From the NCBI GenBank assembly GCA_001735895.1, contig DS021198.1, positions 39,007-83,193 on the forward strand: a stretch of 44,187 nt of DNA. The letters are read 5' to 3'. The notes beneath the pieces were generated by a model. The model made no database searches and was not told the origin of the DNA. It worked only from the letters and a program-made list of their open reading frames with translations. This document shows positions 26,126-34,468 of this stretch, in pieces. Position numbers and translations under genes: made by a program. This DNA is from Olavius algarvensis Gamma 3 endosymbiont (lineage in GTDB: Bacteria > Pseudomonadota > Gammaproteobacteria > GCA-001735895). The first letter of the stretch is position 1. The number at the start of each line of letters is the position of its first letter.

Positions 26126-27013
26126 TCAGTCGGAGGCGCTGCGCGTGTCCCGCTGCGGATGCCGGGGCCGCGCCGGCGGTATTTCGTCATACTCGATCAA
26201 GTCGCCGCCGTGGTAGACCAGAAAGTGCCGGCCCTTGGCGCGGGCGATTAGCGTGACCCCGACTTTTTGCGCGATTTCGAGCCCCATCGCGGTTATCCCG
26301 GAGCGCGATAGCAACACTGGAATCCCCATTAGTGCGACCTTGATGACCATTTCCGAAGTGAGCCGCCCGGTGGTGTAAAACAGCTTGCCGTCGCCATCCA
26401 TATCGTGCAGCCACATATGTCCGGCAATGGCATCCACCGCATTGTGCCGGCCCACGTCCTCGATGAACTGCTCGATGCCGAGCGTTTCGCTGCACAGGGC
26501 GCAACCGTGCACCGCACCGGCGTTTTTATAGATTTCATTGTATTCGTTGAGCGCTTTTAGGAGTGCATAAATCGATGACTGGCGCAATACCGGCTGCTGC
26601 AATGCGATGTCGTCGATGTCTTCCATCAGGTCGCCGAACACGGTGCCCTGCCCGCAGCCCGTGGTCACGGTTTTACGGTCGAGTTTGGCCTCGAGATTGT
26701 CGATGCCCTGGTGGGTGACGATTGCTACCGACTCGGTTTCCCAATCGACCTGGATCGCCTTGATGGCTTCGATGTCTTCGATCATGCGCTGGTTGCGCAG
26801 CCAGCCCAGGATCAGCAGTTCGGGATGGTTGCCGAGCGTCATCAGGGTCACGATTTCGCGTTTGTCGAGGTAAATCGTCAGCGCGCGCTCGACCGCGATG
26901 GCGCCTTCGACCGGTTCGCCGAATTCGTTACGGGCGACGACGTTGGCGGTTGCCTTGAGACCGGCGTCGGTGAGTTCGGGCAGGCGCCGCGAACGGCTGG
27001 AGGGTAAGGACAT
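26126..27013 (-). CDS. fdhD: FdhD, formate dehydrogenase accessory sulfurtransferase
   Basis: The 295-residue protein has the FdhD blocks NHPELLILGWLRNQ, TTGCGQGT, AVHGCALCSE with the sulfur-transferring pair C171/C174, VGRHNAVDAIAG, TTGRLTSEMV and RSGITAMGLEIA. It passes sulfur from a cysteine desulfurase to the Mo-bis-MGD cofactor, making the sulfido ligand essential for formate dehydrogenase. It follows moaA with no gap. Its GGAGGT ribosome binding site lies inside the last codons of moaA, so translation is probably coupled. The client enzyme is encoded at 36915. Confidence 0.95.
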   Translation of the reverse strand: MSLPSSRSRRLPELTDAGLKATANVVARNEFGEPVEGAIAVERALTIYLDKREIVTLMTLGNHPELLILGWLRNQRMIEDIEAIKAIQVDWETESVAIVTHQGIDNLEAKLDRKTVTTGCGQGTVFGDLMEDIDDIALQQPVLRQSSIYALLKALNEYNEIYKNAGAVHGCALCSETLGIEQFIEDVGRHNAVDAIAGHMWLHDMDGDGKLFYTTGRLTSEMVIKVALMGIPVLLSRSGITAMGLEIAQKVGVTLIARAKGRHFLVYHGGDLIEYDEIPPARPRHPQRDTRSASD

Positions 27014-28024
27014 TTAACCTCCGGTCAGGTTCATATGCCGCAGCAAAATTTCCTGGGAGTTGAGGTTGAAGTCATGCCCTTTGGGCTTGATTTGCATCGA
27101 GTCGATCAACGCCTGTCGCAGCGCTTCCGGCTCGCCCGGGTGGGCGCGCATTATGTGGCGCAAATCCATCGAATGTTCCTGGCCCAGGCACAGCAGCAGA
27201 CGGCCTTCGGCGGTTACCCGCACCCGATTACAGCTTTCGCAAAAGTTATGGCTATGCGGCGAGATAAAGCCGACGCGGGTATGATCGTGACCGTTCAGGC
27301 GGTAGTAGCGGGTCGGGCCGGCGGTGGTCATGGTGCTTGGCACCAGCTCGAAATGCTGCTCCAGGTCGGCCAGTATCTGGTCGCTGGAATAATAGGCGAC
27401 CGCGCGGTCGTGATGATCGTTCTGGCCCAGCGGCATTTCCTCGATGAAGCTGACGTCGATGCCGCGCGCGATGCAGAATTTCACCAACTCGTGGATTTCG
27501 TCGTGGTTGTAATTTTTCAATACCACGGCGTTGATCTTGATCTGTTCGAAATCGCAGGCGATGGCGGCGTCAATTCCAGCCAGTGTTTTTTTCAGATCGC
27601 CGATGCGGGTCATTTCGCGAAAGCGGTCGGCTTTGAGCGTATCGAGACTGACATTGATGCGGGTGACGCCGGCGTCTTTCAACGGGCGCGCGTATTTCAC
27701 CAGCTGCGTCGCATTGGTGGTCAGCGTCAGGTCGCGTAAGCCGTCGATGGCGCCGAGGTTGCGAAACAGTTGCATGATATTCTGCCGTACCAGCGGTTCG
27801 CCGCCGGTAATGCGGATCTTGTCGACGCCGAGGCCGATGAATGCGCGGCCGACGCTCTCCATTTCCTCGAGCGTCAGCAGCTGCGTGCGGGGCACGAATT
27901 TCATTTTTTCGGGCATGCAATAGACGCAGCGCAGATCGCAGCGATCGGTGACCGACAGGCGCACGTAACTGACCTGGCGGTCGAAACGGTCGATGAGTTG
28001 GCTTGGTGCGGTTGTTTCTGACAT
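27014..28024 (-). CDS. moaA: MoaA, GTP 3',8-cyclase
   Basis: This 336-residue radical SAM enzyme carries out the first step of molybdopterin synthesis. The N-terminal cluster motif is C29, C33, C36 in CDLRCVYCMPEK. KIRITGGEPL and a second cluster region CESCNRVRVTAEGRLLLCLG follow. It ends in the conserved Gly-Gly tail (NLTGG) that reaches into the active site. The ATG at 28024 gives the normal length; the longer frame upstream has no homology. It is cotranscribed with fdhD. moaC, which acts next, is not in the window. Confidence 0.96.
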   Translation of the reverse strand: MSETTAPSQLIDRFDRQVSYVRLSVTDRCDLRCVYCMPEKMKFVPRTQLLTLEEMESVGRAFIGLGVDKIRITGGEPLVRQNIMQLFRNLGAIDGLRDLTLTTNATQLVKYARPLKDAGVTRINVSLDTLKADRFREMTRIGDLKKTLAGIDAAIACDFEQIKINAVVLKNYNHDEIHELVKFCIARGIDVSFIEEMPLGQNDHHDRAVAYYSSDQILADLEQHFELVPSTMTTAGPTRYYRLNGHDHTRVGFISPHSHNFCESCNRVRVTAEGRLLLCLGQEHSMDLRHIMRAHPGEPEALRQALIDSMQIKPKGHDFNLNSQEILLRHMNLTGG

Positions 28025-28082
28025 AGAACAGCCTATTCTAGCAACGATTGAAACAATTGGAAACGCCACAAACGGTGTGGTT

Positions 28083-28096
28083 TTAACGCGCGTTAA
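28083..28096. promoter_or_regulatory. Perfect 14-base palindrome in the moaA/GNAT-fusion intergenic region
   Basis: TTAACGCGCGTTAA is a perfect palindrome 58 bases upstream of moaA and 80 bases upstream of the divergent fusion gene. It sits beside an AT-rich stretch that could hold a promoter, so it may be an operator. No known regulator consensus was recognised. Confidence 0.35.
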
Positions 28097-28175
28097 TTTG
28101 GATCAAATCCGCTTTATGCTATGGTTTGGGCGGGTCAGACAGGGATTACAGCCCAGTGATTGCCGGATTTAATAA

Positions 28176-31061
28176 ATGAAAACCATCCACATCAAATTCG
28201 TATCGGGTCGTGCCGAACATGCCGATTCGATAGCGCGGCTAATTTATCAGAGCATGCATGAGCTAATGGATTTCATGTTTCATTCTCAGGCGCGCGCCGA
28301 GCCGGTTCTGACAAAGTTGTTGCAACAACCGGCGGGTCAGTTTGGATATCGTTACGTTTCAGTCATGCTCGATGGCGATAAAACCGTCGGTGTCGTGCTG
28401 GGATATAGCCGTGAACAATTGGAGCAGGCCGAATTGCCGGGTGCCATCAACATGCTCAAGGCGGCGCCGCTGGCAACCTGGTGGCATCTGATCGTGACGG
28501 TTAACAAGGCACTGTCCGGTTACGTGACGCCACCCTCGAAGGCCGCTTTTTACATTAACAATATCGCCGTCGACTCCGCCGCCAGGGGTAAGGGCTATGG
28601 CACCGAATTGTTAAACCGGGTTATCGAGGATGCGCTCCAGCAGGGATTTCGCAGTCTCGAACTGGATGTTACTCATGTGAACGAGGCTGCGATTCGTTTT
28701 TACCAGCGTAATGGCTTCGCCATTGTTGCAGAATCCGGATCCGAGGAACTGTTCTTACGGCATCGACTACCCATTCTGAAACGGATGCGCCGATTAATCG
28801 CCGCTAGCGATGAGTTCAGTTCCGACAATAGTAACCTTCCTACCAACACGACGGTAATCGGTGAAGTTAGCGGTCTCTATCCGGTAAAAGTCGATGAAGT
28901 TTACGCGCCCGGCAGCGTCGAGCAGCTGCAGCATCTGCTGAAAACCAGCGATAAACCGGTTTCGATCGGCGGCGGACGTTTCAGCATGGGCGGGCACACC
29001 GCGCATCCCGGCAGTTTGCATATCGATTTGCGCGGGCTGGATAAGATTCTGGAGTGTGATCCGCAGCAGCGAACGATTCGGGTTCAGGCCGGGATACGCT
29101 GGAAGCAAATCCAGGATCGCATTGACGATTACGGCCTGGCGGTAAAGATCATGCAGACCTATTCGAATTTTACCGTGGGCGGGTCGCTGAGCGTGAACTG
29201 CCATGGGCGCTATGTGGGGCTGGGGCCAATCATATTGTCGGTAAAGTCAATCGAGCTGTTGCGTCACGATGGCGAGCTGGTGAAGGCTTCGCCGAAGAAA
29301 AATTCGCGCAGCTTTTATGGCGCCATCGGCGGCTATGGTGCGCTCGGCATTATCGTCGCGGCGGAACTGGAATTGGCCGAAAACCGGCGAATCGAGCGCA
29401 TACAGCGGAAGATGCCGATCGCGCAATACCAGCAGTATTTTCGCAAATCCGTGCGTGACAATGCGGCGGCGGTCTTTCATAACGCCGACATGATTCCGCC
29501 GAATTTCGGCAAAGTGCGCGCAGTCACCTGGCAGGAGACCGACAGGCCGGTCAACCGCGGCAGCCGGAACTCCGGAACCCGGCTGTTTCTGCTCGAAAAA
29601 TACATGCTCTGGGCCATCACCGAATCGCCCGCGGGGCATTTGCGGCGCGAGTATATTTACGAACCGCTACTATATCTTCGAAAAAAGGTGATCATGCGTA
29701 ACCAGGAGGCCGATTACGATGTAGCCGAACTGGAACCCCTATCGAGGGATAAATCTACTTATGTACTGCAGGAGTATTTCGTTGCGGTCGAAAAGTTACT
29801 CGAGTTCAGGGCAGCCCTGGATGAAATCCTGAATCGATATGGCGTCAACCTGGTCAATATTTCGATCCGGCACGCGTATCCCGACCCGGGGTCGATGCTG
29901 GCCTGGGCGCGGGAGGAAGTTTTTGCATTCGTGCTTTATTACAAGCAGGGTAATTCGGTCTCGGAGCGAGAGTGCGTTGCGGTCTGGACCCGGGAACTGA
30001 TCGATGCCGCGATTGCCTGCGGCGGCGTTTACTATCTGCCATATCAACCGCATGCGCGTTATGATCAGTTCCACGCCGCCTATCCCGATGCCAAACGATT
30101 ATTCAAGCTAAAAGACAAGCTGGATCCCGACTACCGCTTTCGTAACGTATTATGGGAGAAGTATTATCGGGTCGATTCCGATCCGCCGTTGTTCGACGAT
30201 AAGGAAACCGAGGCATCGGAATTTCTAACGGTGTATGGCGATATCACCAGTCGCGACGACTTTTATCGCTTTCTGCAAGTCATTTATCATCTTTACCCGG
30301 AAGACCGCTTTCACGCGTTGATCATCCGCTGCTGCGAGCGGTATCACGAAGACAGTGAAATTTATCGTGCGCTGGCAGTTCGACTACCGGAAATCAAGAC
30401 CCGCTTTTCCGATTTCACTTATGCCCTGCCTGCGCTAGGCAAGCAGAAAGCGGAGATGCAGCGGCAAACCGTCGAAATACTTGGCGGGATAAAAGCGATA
30501 AACGGATATCTCGAAATCGGATCCACCGGGCGCTACGTCAAGAAGCTGAAAAAAGCCCTCGGTATTAGCGGGCCGATCTTTTTGAGTAATGATAGTCCGC
30601 CTAATTTTTCTGCCGCGGAAATCATGGAGCGCGGCGGTCTGGGTCAGGTCGGTAAATTTTTACCTTTGAACGATTACGACCCGATAGCGCGCGAGCAGAT
30701 CGCCGACGCCAGCCTCGATCTGGTGACCTGTTACATCGGCCTGCATCATTGCCCGCGCGACAAGCTGGCGCCATTCATCGAATCCATTCACCGTATTTTG
30801 CGCCCGTCTGGGCGATTTGTATTGCGCGATCACGATGCGGGAAGCGATCGAATGCGCGTCTTCTGTTCGCTTGTACATACCGTTTTCAACGCGGGTCTCG
30901 GCGTTGGCTGGGAGCAGGATCGGTCCGAGTTACGCCTGTTCGAAGGGGTTGAGTTCTGGGTGATGGAAATCACTGCAGCCGGTTTTACCGATTCGAAACA
31001 GCGCCTGTTACAGGCCAAGGATCCATCGCTGAACACCTTGATGTGTTTTGTCAAAAACTGA
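28176..31061 (+). CDS. Three-domain fusion: GNAT acetyltransferase, FAD-binding oxidase, SAM methyltransferase
   Basis: This 961-residue frame reads through three enzymes. Residues 1-205 are a GNAT fold with the acetyl-CoA loop VDSAARGKGYGTELL (about 132-146) and AIRFYQRNGF. Residues 235-680 are an FAD-binding (PCMH-type) oxidase with the pyrophosphate loop SIGGGRFSMGGHT (about 264-276), GGSLSVNCHGR and an aldonolactone-oxidase-like C-terminal region. Residues 750-961 are a class I methyltransferase with LEIGSTGRYV (about 776-785), SLDLVTCYIGLHHC and ILRPSGRFVLRDHD. All three keep plausible cofactor motifs. FAD oxidase/methyltransferase proteins occur elsewhere; the added GNAT is unusual. The substrate is unknown. 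There is no signal peptide. Confidence 0.85.
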   Translation: MKTIHIKFVSGRAEHADSIARLIYQSMHELMDFMFHSQARAEPVLTKLLQQPAGQFGYRYVSVMLDGDKTVGVVLGYSREQLEQAELPGAINMLKAAPLATWWHLIVTVNKALSGYVTPPSKAAFYINNIAVDSAARGKGYGTELLNRVIEDALQQGFRSLELDVTHVNEAAIRFYQRNGFAIVAESGSEELFLRHRLPILKRMRRLIAASDEFSSDNSNLPTNTTVIGEVSGLYPVKVDEVYAPGSVEQLQHLLKTSDKPVSIGGGRFSMGGHTAHPGSLHIDLRGLDKILECDPQQRTIRVQAGIRWKQIQDRIDDYGLAVKIMQTYSNFTVGGSLSVNCHGRYVGLGPIILSVKSIELLRHDGELVKASPKKNSRSFYGAIGGYGALGIIVAAELELAENRRIERIQRKMPIAQYQQYFRKSVRDNAAAVFHNADMIPPNFGKVRAVTWQETDRPVNRGSRNSGTRLFLLEKYMLWAITESPAGHLRREYIYEPLLYLRKKVIMRNQEADYDVAELEPLSRDKSTYVLQEYFVAVEKLLEFRAALDEILNRYGVNLVNISIRHAYPDPGSMLAWAREEVFAFVLYYKQGNSVSERECVAVWTRELIDAAIACGGVYYLPYQPHARYDQFHAAYPDAKRLFKLKDKLDPDYRFRNVLWEKYYRVDSDPPLFDDKETEASEFLTVYGDITSRDDFYRFLQVIYHLYPEDRFHALIIRCCERYHEDSEIYRALAVRLPEIKTRFSDFTYALPALGKQKAEMQRQTVEILGGIKAINGYLEIGSTGRYVKKLKKALGISGPIFLSNDSPPNFSAAEIMERGGLGQVGKFLPLNDYDPIAREQIADASLDLVTCYIGLHHCPRDKLAPFIESIHRILRPSGRFVLRDHDAGSDRMRVFCSLVHTVFNAGLGVGWEQDRSELRLFEGVEFWVMEITAAGFTDSKQRLLQAKDPSLNTLMCFVKN

Positions 31062-31149
31062 ATAGTGGCCCCTGATTTTACTGCACTAGGATGGTACCGG
31101 GTGCTCCATTACCTTCGCGTTTTTAACCCTGCTTTCATGGTGGTTTATT

Positions 31150-32268
31150 ATGTTGATAGGCGTTCCCAAGGAAATCAAAAATCACGAGTATCGAGTCGGC
31201 ATGGCGCCGGCGAGCGTGCGCGAGGCGATCAAGCACGGGCACCAGGTAATGGTCGAGGTCCATGCCGGTGACGGCATCGGCGTCAGCGATGCCGAGTATG
31301 CCCAGATCGGCGCCCAGATCATCGATACTGCCGAGGAAATCTTCGCGCGCGCGGAGCTGGTGGTCAAAGTCAAGGAGCCGCAGGCCGTCGAGCGCGCCAT
31401 GCTGCGCGAGGGGCAGGTGCTTTTTACCTACCTGCACCTGGCGCCCGATCCCGAGCAAACCCGGGACCTGGTCGCCAGCGGCGCCACCTGCATCGCTTAC
31501 GAAACCGTTACCTCGCCGCACGGCGGCTTGCCGCTGCTGGCGCCGATGTCGAAAGTAGCCGGACGGATGGCAATCCAGGCCGGTGCTTATTGCCTGGGGC
31601 ATCCGCATGGCGGGCTCGGCATGCTGCTCGGCGGCGTACCCGGTGTCGATCCGGCCAAGGTGGTGGTGCTCGGCGCCGGTGTCGTCGGCACGCACGCCAC
31701 GCATATTGCAGTCGGTATGGGAGCGGATGTGTGGGTAATCGATCGCAATCCAGAAGCCATCGAAAGCCATTGGAAACAATTCGGGCGCAGCACCAATACC
31801 GTATTTTCGACCCAGGATGCAATCGAGCGGCACGTGCTGGATGCCGATCTGGTGATTGGCGGCGTGCTGATTCCGGGTGCGGAAGCGCCCAAGCTGATTA
31901 CCGCCGAAATGGTCAAATCGATGAAACCCGGCGCCGTAATCGTCGATGTCGCGATCGATCAGGGTGGCTGCTGCGAAACCTCGCGGCCGACCACCCACGC
32001 CGAACCGACTTACATCGTCGACGATGTGGTACATTACTGTGTCGCCAATATGCCGGGCGGGGTGCCGCGCACCTCGACCTACGCACTCAACAACGTCACT
32101 TTGCCGCACGCGCTGGCGCTGGCGAACAAGGGTTTCCGGCAGGCACTGGAGGATGATCGATGGTTACGCGATGGCTTGAACGTGCACCAGGGCAAAATTA
32201 CCCAGCGCGAAGTTGCGCATGATCTCGGCTATGATTTTCACGATCCGGAGATTCTTTTCAAGGAGTAG
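31150..32268 (+). CDS. ald: Alanine dehydrogenase
   Basis: The 372-residue enzyme begins [20 protein letters not shown] with R15. It has K75 in VKVKEPQ and H96 in YLHLAPD as the expected pyruvate/catalytic residues, and the NAD Rossmann motif [20 protein letters not shown], then [19 protein letters not shown]. It interconverts L-alanine with pyruvate, ammonia and NADH. Length and motifs fit Ald rather than transhydrogenase alpha. It is followed after 6 bases by the nitrilase-family gene, so alanine or nitrogen turnover may be the shared theme. Confidence 0.96.
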   Translation: MLIGVPKEIKNHEYRVGMAPASVREAIKHGHQVMVEVHAGDGIGVSDAEYAQIGAQIIDTAEEIFARAELVVKVKEPQAVERAMLREGQVLFTYLHLAPDPEQTRDLVASGATCIAYETVTSPHGGLPLLAPMSKVAGRMAIQAGAYCLGHPHGGLGMLLGGVPGVDPAKVVVLGAGVVGTHATHIAVGMGADVWVIDRNPEAIESHWKQFGRSTNTVFSTQDAIERHVLDADLVIGGVLIPGAEAPKLITAEMVKSMKPGAVIVDVAIDQGGCCETSRPTTHAEPTYIVDDVVHYCVANMPGGVPRTSTYALNNVTLPHALALANKGFRQALEDDRWLRDGLNVHQGKITQREVAHDLGYDFHDPEILFKE

Positions 32269-32274
32269 CCTGTA

Positions 32275-33099
32275 GTGCGCCAGTTCCGCGTTGCCTGCGT
32301 GCAGAACACCGCGACGCGCGATATCCGGTCCAATGTCGACTGGGTATGCGAAAATATCGATACCGCCGCTGCGGGCGGCGCGGATTTCATCGCTCTGCCC
32401 GAGACGGTGGGCCTGATCGAGCCGGTCAATGCGCAGATCCCCGCGTTAAGCTATCGCGAAGCCGACGATATCGGGTTGGCCGCTTTCCGCGCCAGAGCGC
32501 AAGCGCTGGGCGTCATGATCCTGGTCGGCTCACAGTTAATTTGTGAAGACGAGAAGATTTTCAACCGCAGTTTTCTAGTGGATGGCGACGGCGAGATCCG
32601 GGCGCGCTATGACAAGCTGCACCTGTTCGATATCGAGCTTAAAAACGGTGAGGCCTACCGCGAATCGGATGTGATTGCCGCGGGCGATAAAGCGGCAGTC
32701 GTCGCGACGCCGTTCGGTAAATTGGGCTTGTCGATTTGTTACGATTTGCGCTTCGGTGCTTTGTATCGCGCGCTGGCGCAGGCGGGCGCCGAATTCATTA
32801 CCGTCCCTGCGGCTTTCACCGCGACCACCGGTAAGGCGCACTGGCATACGCTGTTGCGTGCGCGCGCGATCGAAACCGGTGCCTATATCATCGCGCCGAA
32901 CCAGTGCGGGCACCATGCCGATAAGCGCTATTCCTACGGCCATTCGTTGATTATCGACCCCTGGGGCGAAATACTGGCCGACGGCGGCGCCGACCCCGGG
33001 ATTATTTATGCGGATATCGATCTCGACCGCGTGGCCAAGGTGCGCGGTCGGATTCCGTCGCTTAAACACGAACGGCCGTTTACCCTCGAACAGCAATAA
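32275..33099 (+). CDS. Carbon-nitrogen hydrolase, nitrilase family (deaminated-glutathione amidase/omega-amidase-like)
   Basis: The 274-residue enzyme has the catalytic triad E43 (IALPETV), K114 (RYDKLHLFDI) and C155 (SICYDLRF) of the nitrilase superfamily. The KLHLFDI and CYDLRF contexts are typical of the Nit1/Nit2 branch, which hydrolyses deaminated glutathione or omega-amides. The start is a GTG at 32275, 6 bases after the ald stop. It is the last gene before a repeat-rich intergenic region. Confidence 0.9.
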   Translation: MRQFRVACVQNTATRDIRSNVDWVCENIDTAAAGGADFIALPETVGLIEPVNAQIPALSYREADDIGLAAFRARAQALGVMILVGSQLICEDEKIFNRSFLVDGDGEIRARYDKLHLFDIELKNGEAYRESDVIAAGDKAAVVATPFGKLGLSICYDLRFGALYRALAQAGAEFITVPAAFTATTGKAHWHTLLRARAIETGAYIIAPNQCGHHADKRYSYGHSLIIDPWGEILADGGADPGIIYADIDLDRVAKVRGRIPSLKHERPFTLEQQ

Positions 33100-33117
33100 T
33101 CGGACGCCTTTATCCCA

Positions 33118-33204
33118 GATCCCTTCGGAAGGGGTCAGAGCAAAAATTGCCGGTGGATAATGAGGCGGTGGAACCGTTGCTGGCGGCATTTTTGGTCTGA
33201 CCCC
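33118..33204. repeat. Palindromic repeat element with GGGGTCAGA/TCTGACCCC ends
   Basis: GGGGTCAGAGCAAAAATTGCC (first arm from 33131) and GGCATTTTTGGTCTGACCCC (33185-33204) are nearly perfect inverted repeats about 33 bases apart. A smaller hairpin, GATCCCTTCGGAAGGGGTC, overlaps the left end. Such GGGGTCAGA-ended palindromes are familiar dispersed repeats in proteobacteria, often linked to REP-associated transposases. Only one copy is in the window. Confidence 0.55.
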
Positions 33205-33228
33205 GGTCTTCCCAAGGTTTGGATCCCC

Positions 33229-33254
33229 GGGGACAGACCTTCAGCTCTGTCCCC
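33229..33254. repeat. Second palindrome, GGGGACAGA/TCTGTCCCC
   Basis: GGGGACAGA (33229-33237) and TCTGTCCCC (33246-33254) form a perfect 9-bp inverted repeat with an 8-base loop, 25 bases after the first palindromic element. It resembles the same class of dispersed extragenic palindromes and may also act as a terminator-like structure after the nitrilase gene. Confidence 0.5.
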
Positions 33255-33308
33255 CCCGGAGCGACCCGAAACGGGTTCCATTCAAAAGAAACCCTGCAAA
33301 TCCCATGG

Positions 33309-33342
33309 TTGCACCAGTAGCCCCTGCCTGTGGTATAACAGG
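33309..33342 (+). promoter_or_regulatory. Candidate promoter of the formate dehydrogenase operon within a dyad
   Basis: TTGCAC (33309-33314) and TATAAC (33334-33339) are separated by 19 bases, with an extended -10 TGG directly upstream. The -10 sits inside the dyad CCTGT-GGTATA-ACAGG (33327-33342). GCCCCTGCC (33320-33328) is repeated inverted as GGCAGGGGC (33364-33372), just before the start codon at 33375. The overlap suggests regulated initiation. Confidence 0.4.
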
Positions 33343-33374
33343 AACTTCTATTACTGCGGTACCGGCAGGGGCCC

Positions 33375-33911
33375 ATGGAAAAACTGGAACTGGAAGATTT
33401 CGACCAGGAATTACCCGAGCGACTGAACCTTGCGGTTTTGATGGAAAAAAAGCCTTCGACCCATCCCTGGGCGCAGTTCAGCTACGAGGCGCTCGGTGTC
33501 GTTGTGCGCGGCGCGCAGGAAGAATCCTCGGTCGCCCGGGTTTACCAAAATGACGGGGTCGAGCATTTCCTGGTTACCGGTATGGTTTTACAGCTGCATC
33601 CGGACGAGTGCGAAAGTTACTATCACAACCTGATGTCACCCGAACCGGGTTGTTTTATCGTTGCCGATCAACCCGATGATAGCGCTGACATGCCGCTGCC
33701 CTACCTGGTTTCGCTGAGCTTCGACGAAGTGCACGCCTACCTCGAAGGCGACGAGCAGGTATACTCGGTGGCGATTCCATCCGAGCTTTATCAATGGGCC
33801 GAAGCCTACGTGCTGACGAACTATGTCGCGCTCAAGAAAACCAAGCGCAAGCTCAAAAACTGGCACCAGACCGAGCGCCCCGGCGGCAAACCCGTGGACC
33901 ATCAGCCATGA
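33375..33911 (+). CDS. DUF3305 protein, formate dehydrogenase region
   Basis: The 178-residue cytoplasmic protein begins the formate dehydrogenase operon. It has the DUF3305 features: an N-terminal LNLAVLMEKKPSTHPWAQFSYE segment, a central VTGMVLQLHPDECESYYHNL and a PYLVSLSFDEVHAYLEG block. The family is found almost only beside formate dehydrogenase genes, and its role is unknown, perhaps assembly. It overlaps the DUF3306 gene by 4 bases. Its start codon is next to an inverted repeat shared with the promoter region. Confidence 0.88.
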   Translation: MEKLELEDFDQELPERLNLAVLMEKKPSTHPWAQFSYEALGVVVRGAQEESSVARVYQNDGVEHFLVTGMVLQLHPDECESYYHNLMSPEPGCFIVADQPDDSADMPLPYLVSLSFDEVHAYLEGDEQVYSVAIPSELYQWAEAYVLTNYVALKKTKRKLKNWHQTERPGGKPVDHQP

Positions 33912-34468
33912 TTCAAAAAGGTAAGGAATCGGTATTGTCGCGCTGGTCGCGGCGTAAGCTCGAAGCCGAACAGGCCGCCCCGGCGGAGGCGCCGGCCGTG
34001 CCGGGGGAAATCGAGTCCGAAGCTGCCGCACTCCCGGTCGAGGAGGCAGCGCAACCGGTTCTGACCGATGCCGATATGCCCCCACTCGATGCGCTCACCG
34101 AAGACTCCGATTACAGTGGATTCATGTCCGAGGGGGTTAGCGATGAGCTGCGTAATCTCGCGCTACGCAAACTGTTTCGGGCCCCGGTGTTCAATATTCG
34201 CGACGGCTTGGACGAATACGACGAAGATTACACCAGCTTCGAGAAACTGGGCGATATCGTGACCGCCGACATGAAACACCGGATTGAAATGCAAGAGAAA
34301 AAGCTGCGCGAAAAACTCGCTGCGGAAGACACAGCCGATGTCGCCGAGGCCGAACTGGAGGCGCTCGAGGAGATCGACGACGAGCAGGACATCGATCTGC
34401 CGGCGGAAACGGTGGCCGAACTCGACGCAGCCGGCGCTCCCGATCGGGAATCCGATTATGAGCAATAA
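33908..34468 (+). CDS. DUF3306 protein, formate dehydrogenase region
   Basis: The 186-residue protein shows the DUF3306 start VLSRWSRRKLEAE, an acidic Ala/Glu/Pro linker, then the conserved core YSGFMSEGVSDELRNLALRK with APVFNIRDGLDEYDEDY. The C-terminus is highly acidic. Like DUF3305 it is a companion of formate dehydrogenase clusters with no established activity. It overlaps DUF3305 upstream (ATGA) and the iron-sulfur gene downstream by 11 bases, so translation is coupled. The start ATG at 33908 replaces a longer frame without homology. Confidence 0.88.
   Translation: MIQKGKESVLSRWSRRKLEAEQAAPAEAPAVPGEIESEAAALPVEEAAQPVLTDADMPPLDALTEDSDYSGFMSEGVSDELRNLALRKLFRAPVFNIRDGLDEYDEDYTSFEKLGDIVTADMKHRIEMQEKKLREKLAAEDTADVAEAELEALEEIDDEQDIDLPAETVAELDAAGAPDRESDYEQ

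Noticed and set aside
31062-31149. Sigma-54-like promoter (TGGTAC near 31090) before ald
   Set aside because: The GG and GC elements are not at the required 10-base spacing.
31135-32109. Long open frame antisense to alanine dehydrogenase (similar mirrors lie opposite the MBL-fold and TPR-barrel genes)
   Set aside because: Antisense to a clearly real gene, with low-complexity His/Asp/Arg-rich product; a codon-bias shadow.
33165-33183. 18 of 19 bases match moaB (25768-25786), which could hint at a moaB fragment
   Set aside because: Only one short stretch matches and similarity stops on both sides; with shared codon bias this is expected by chance in a window this size.
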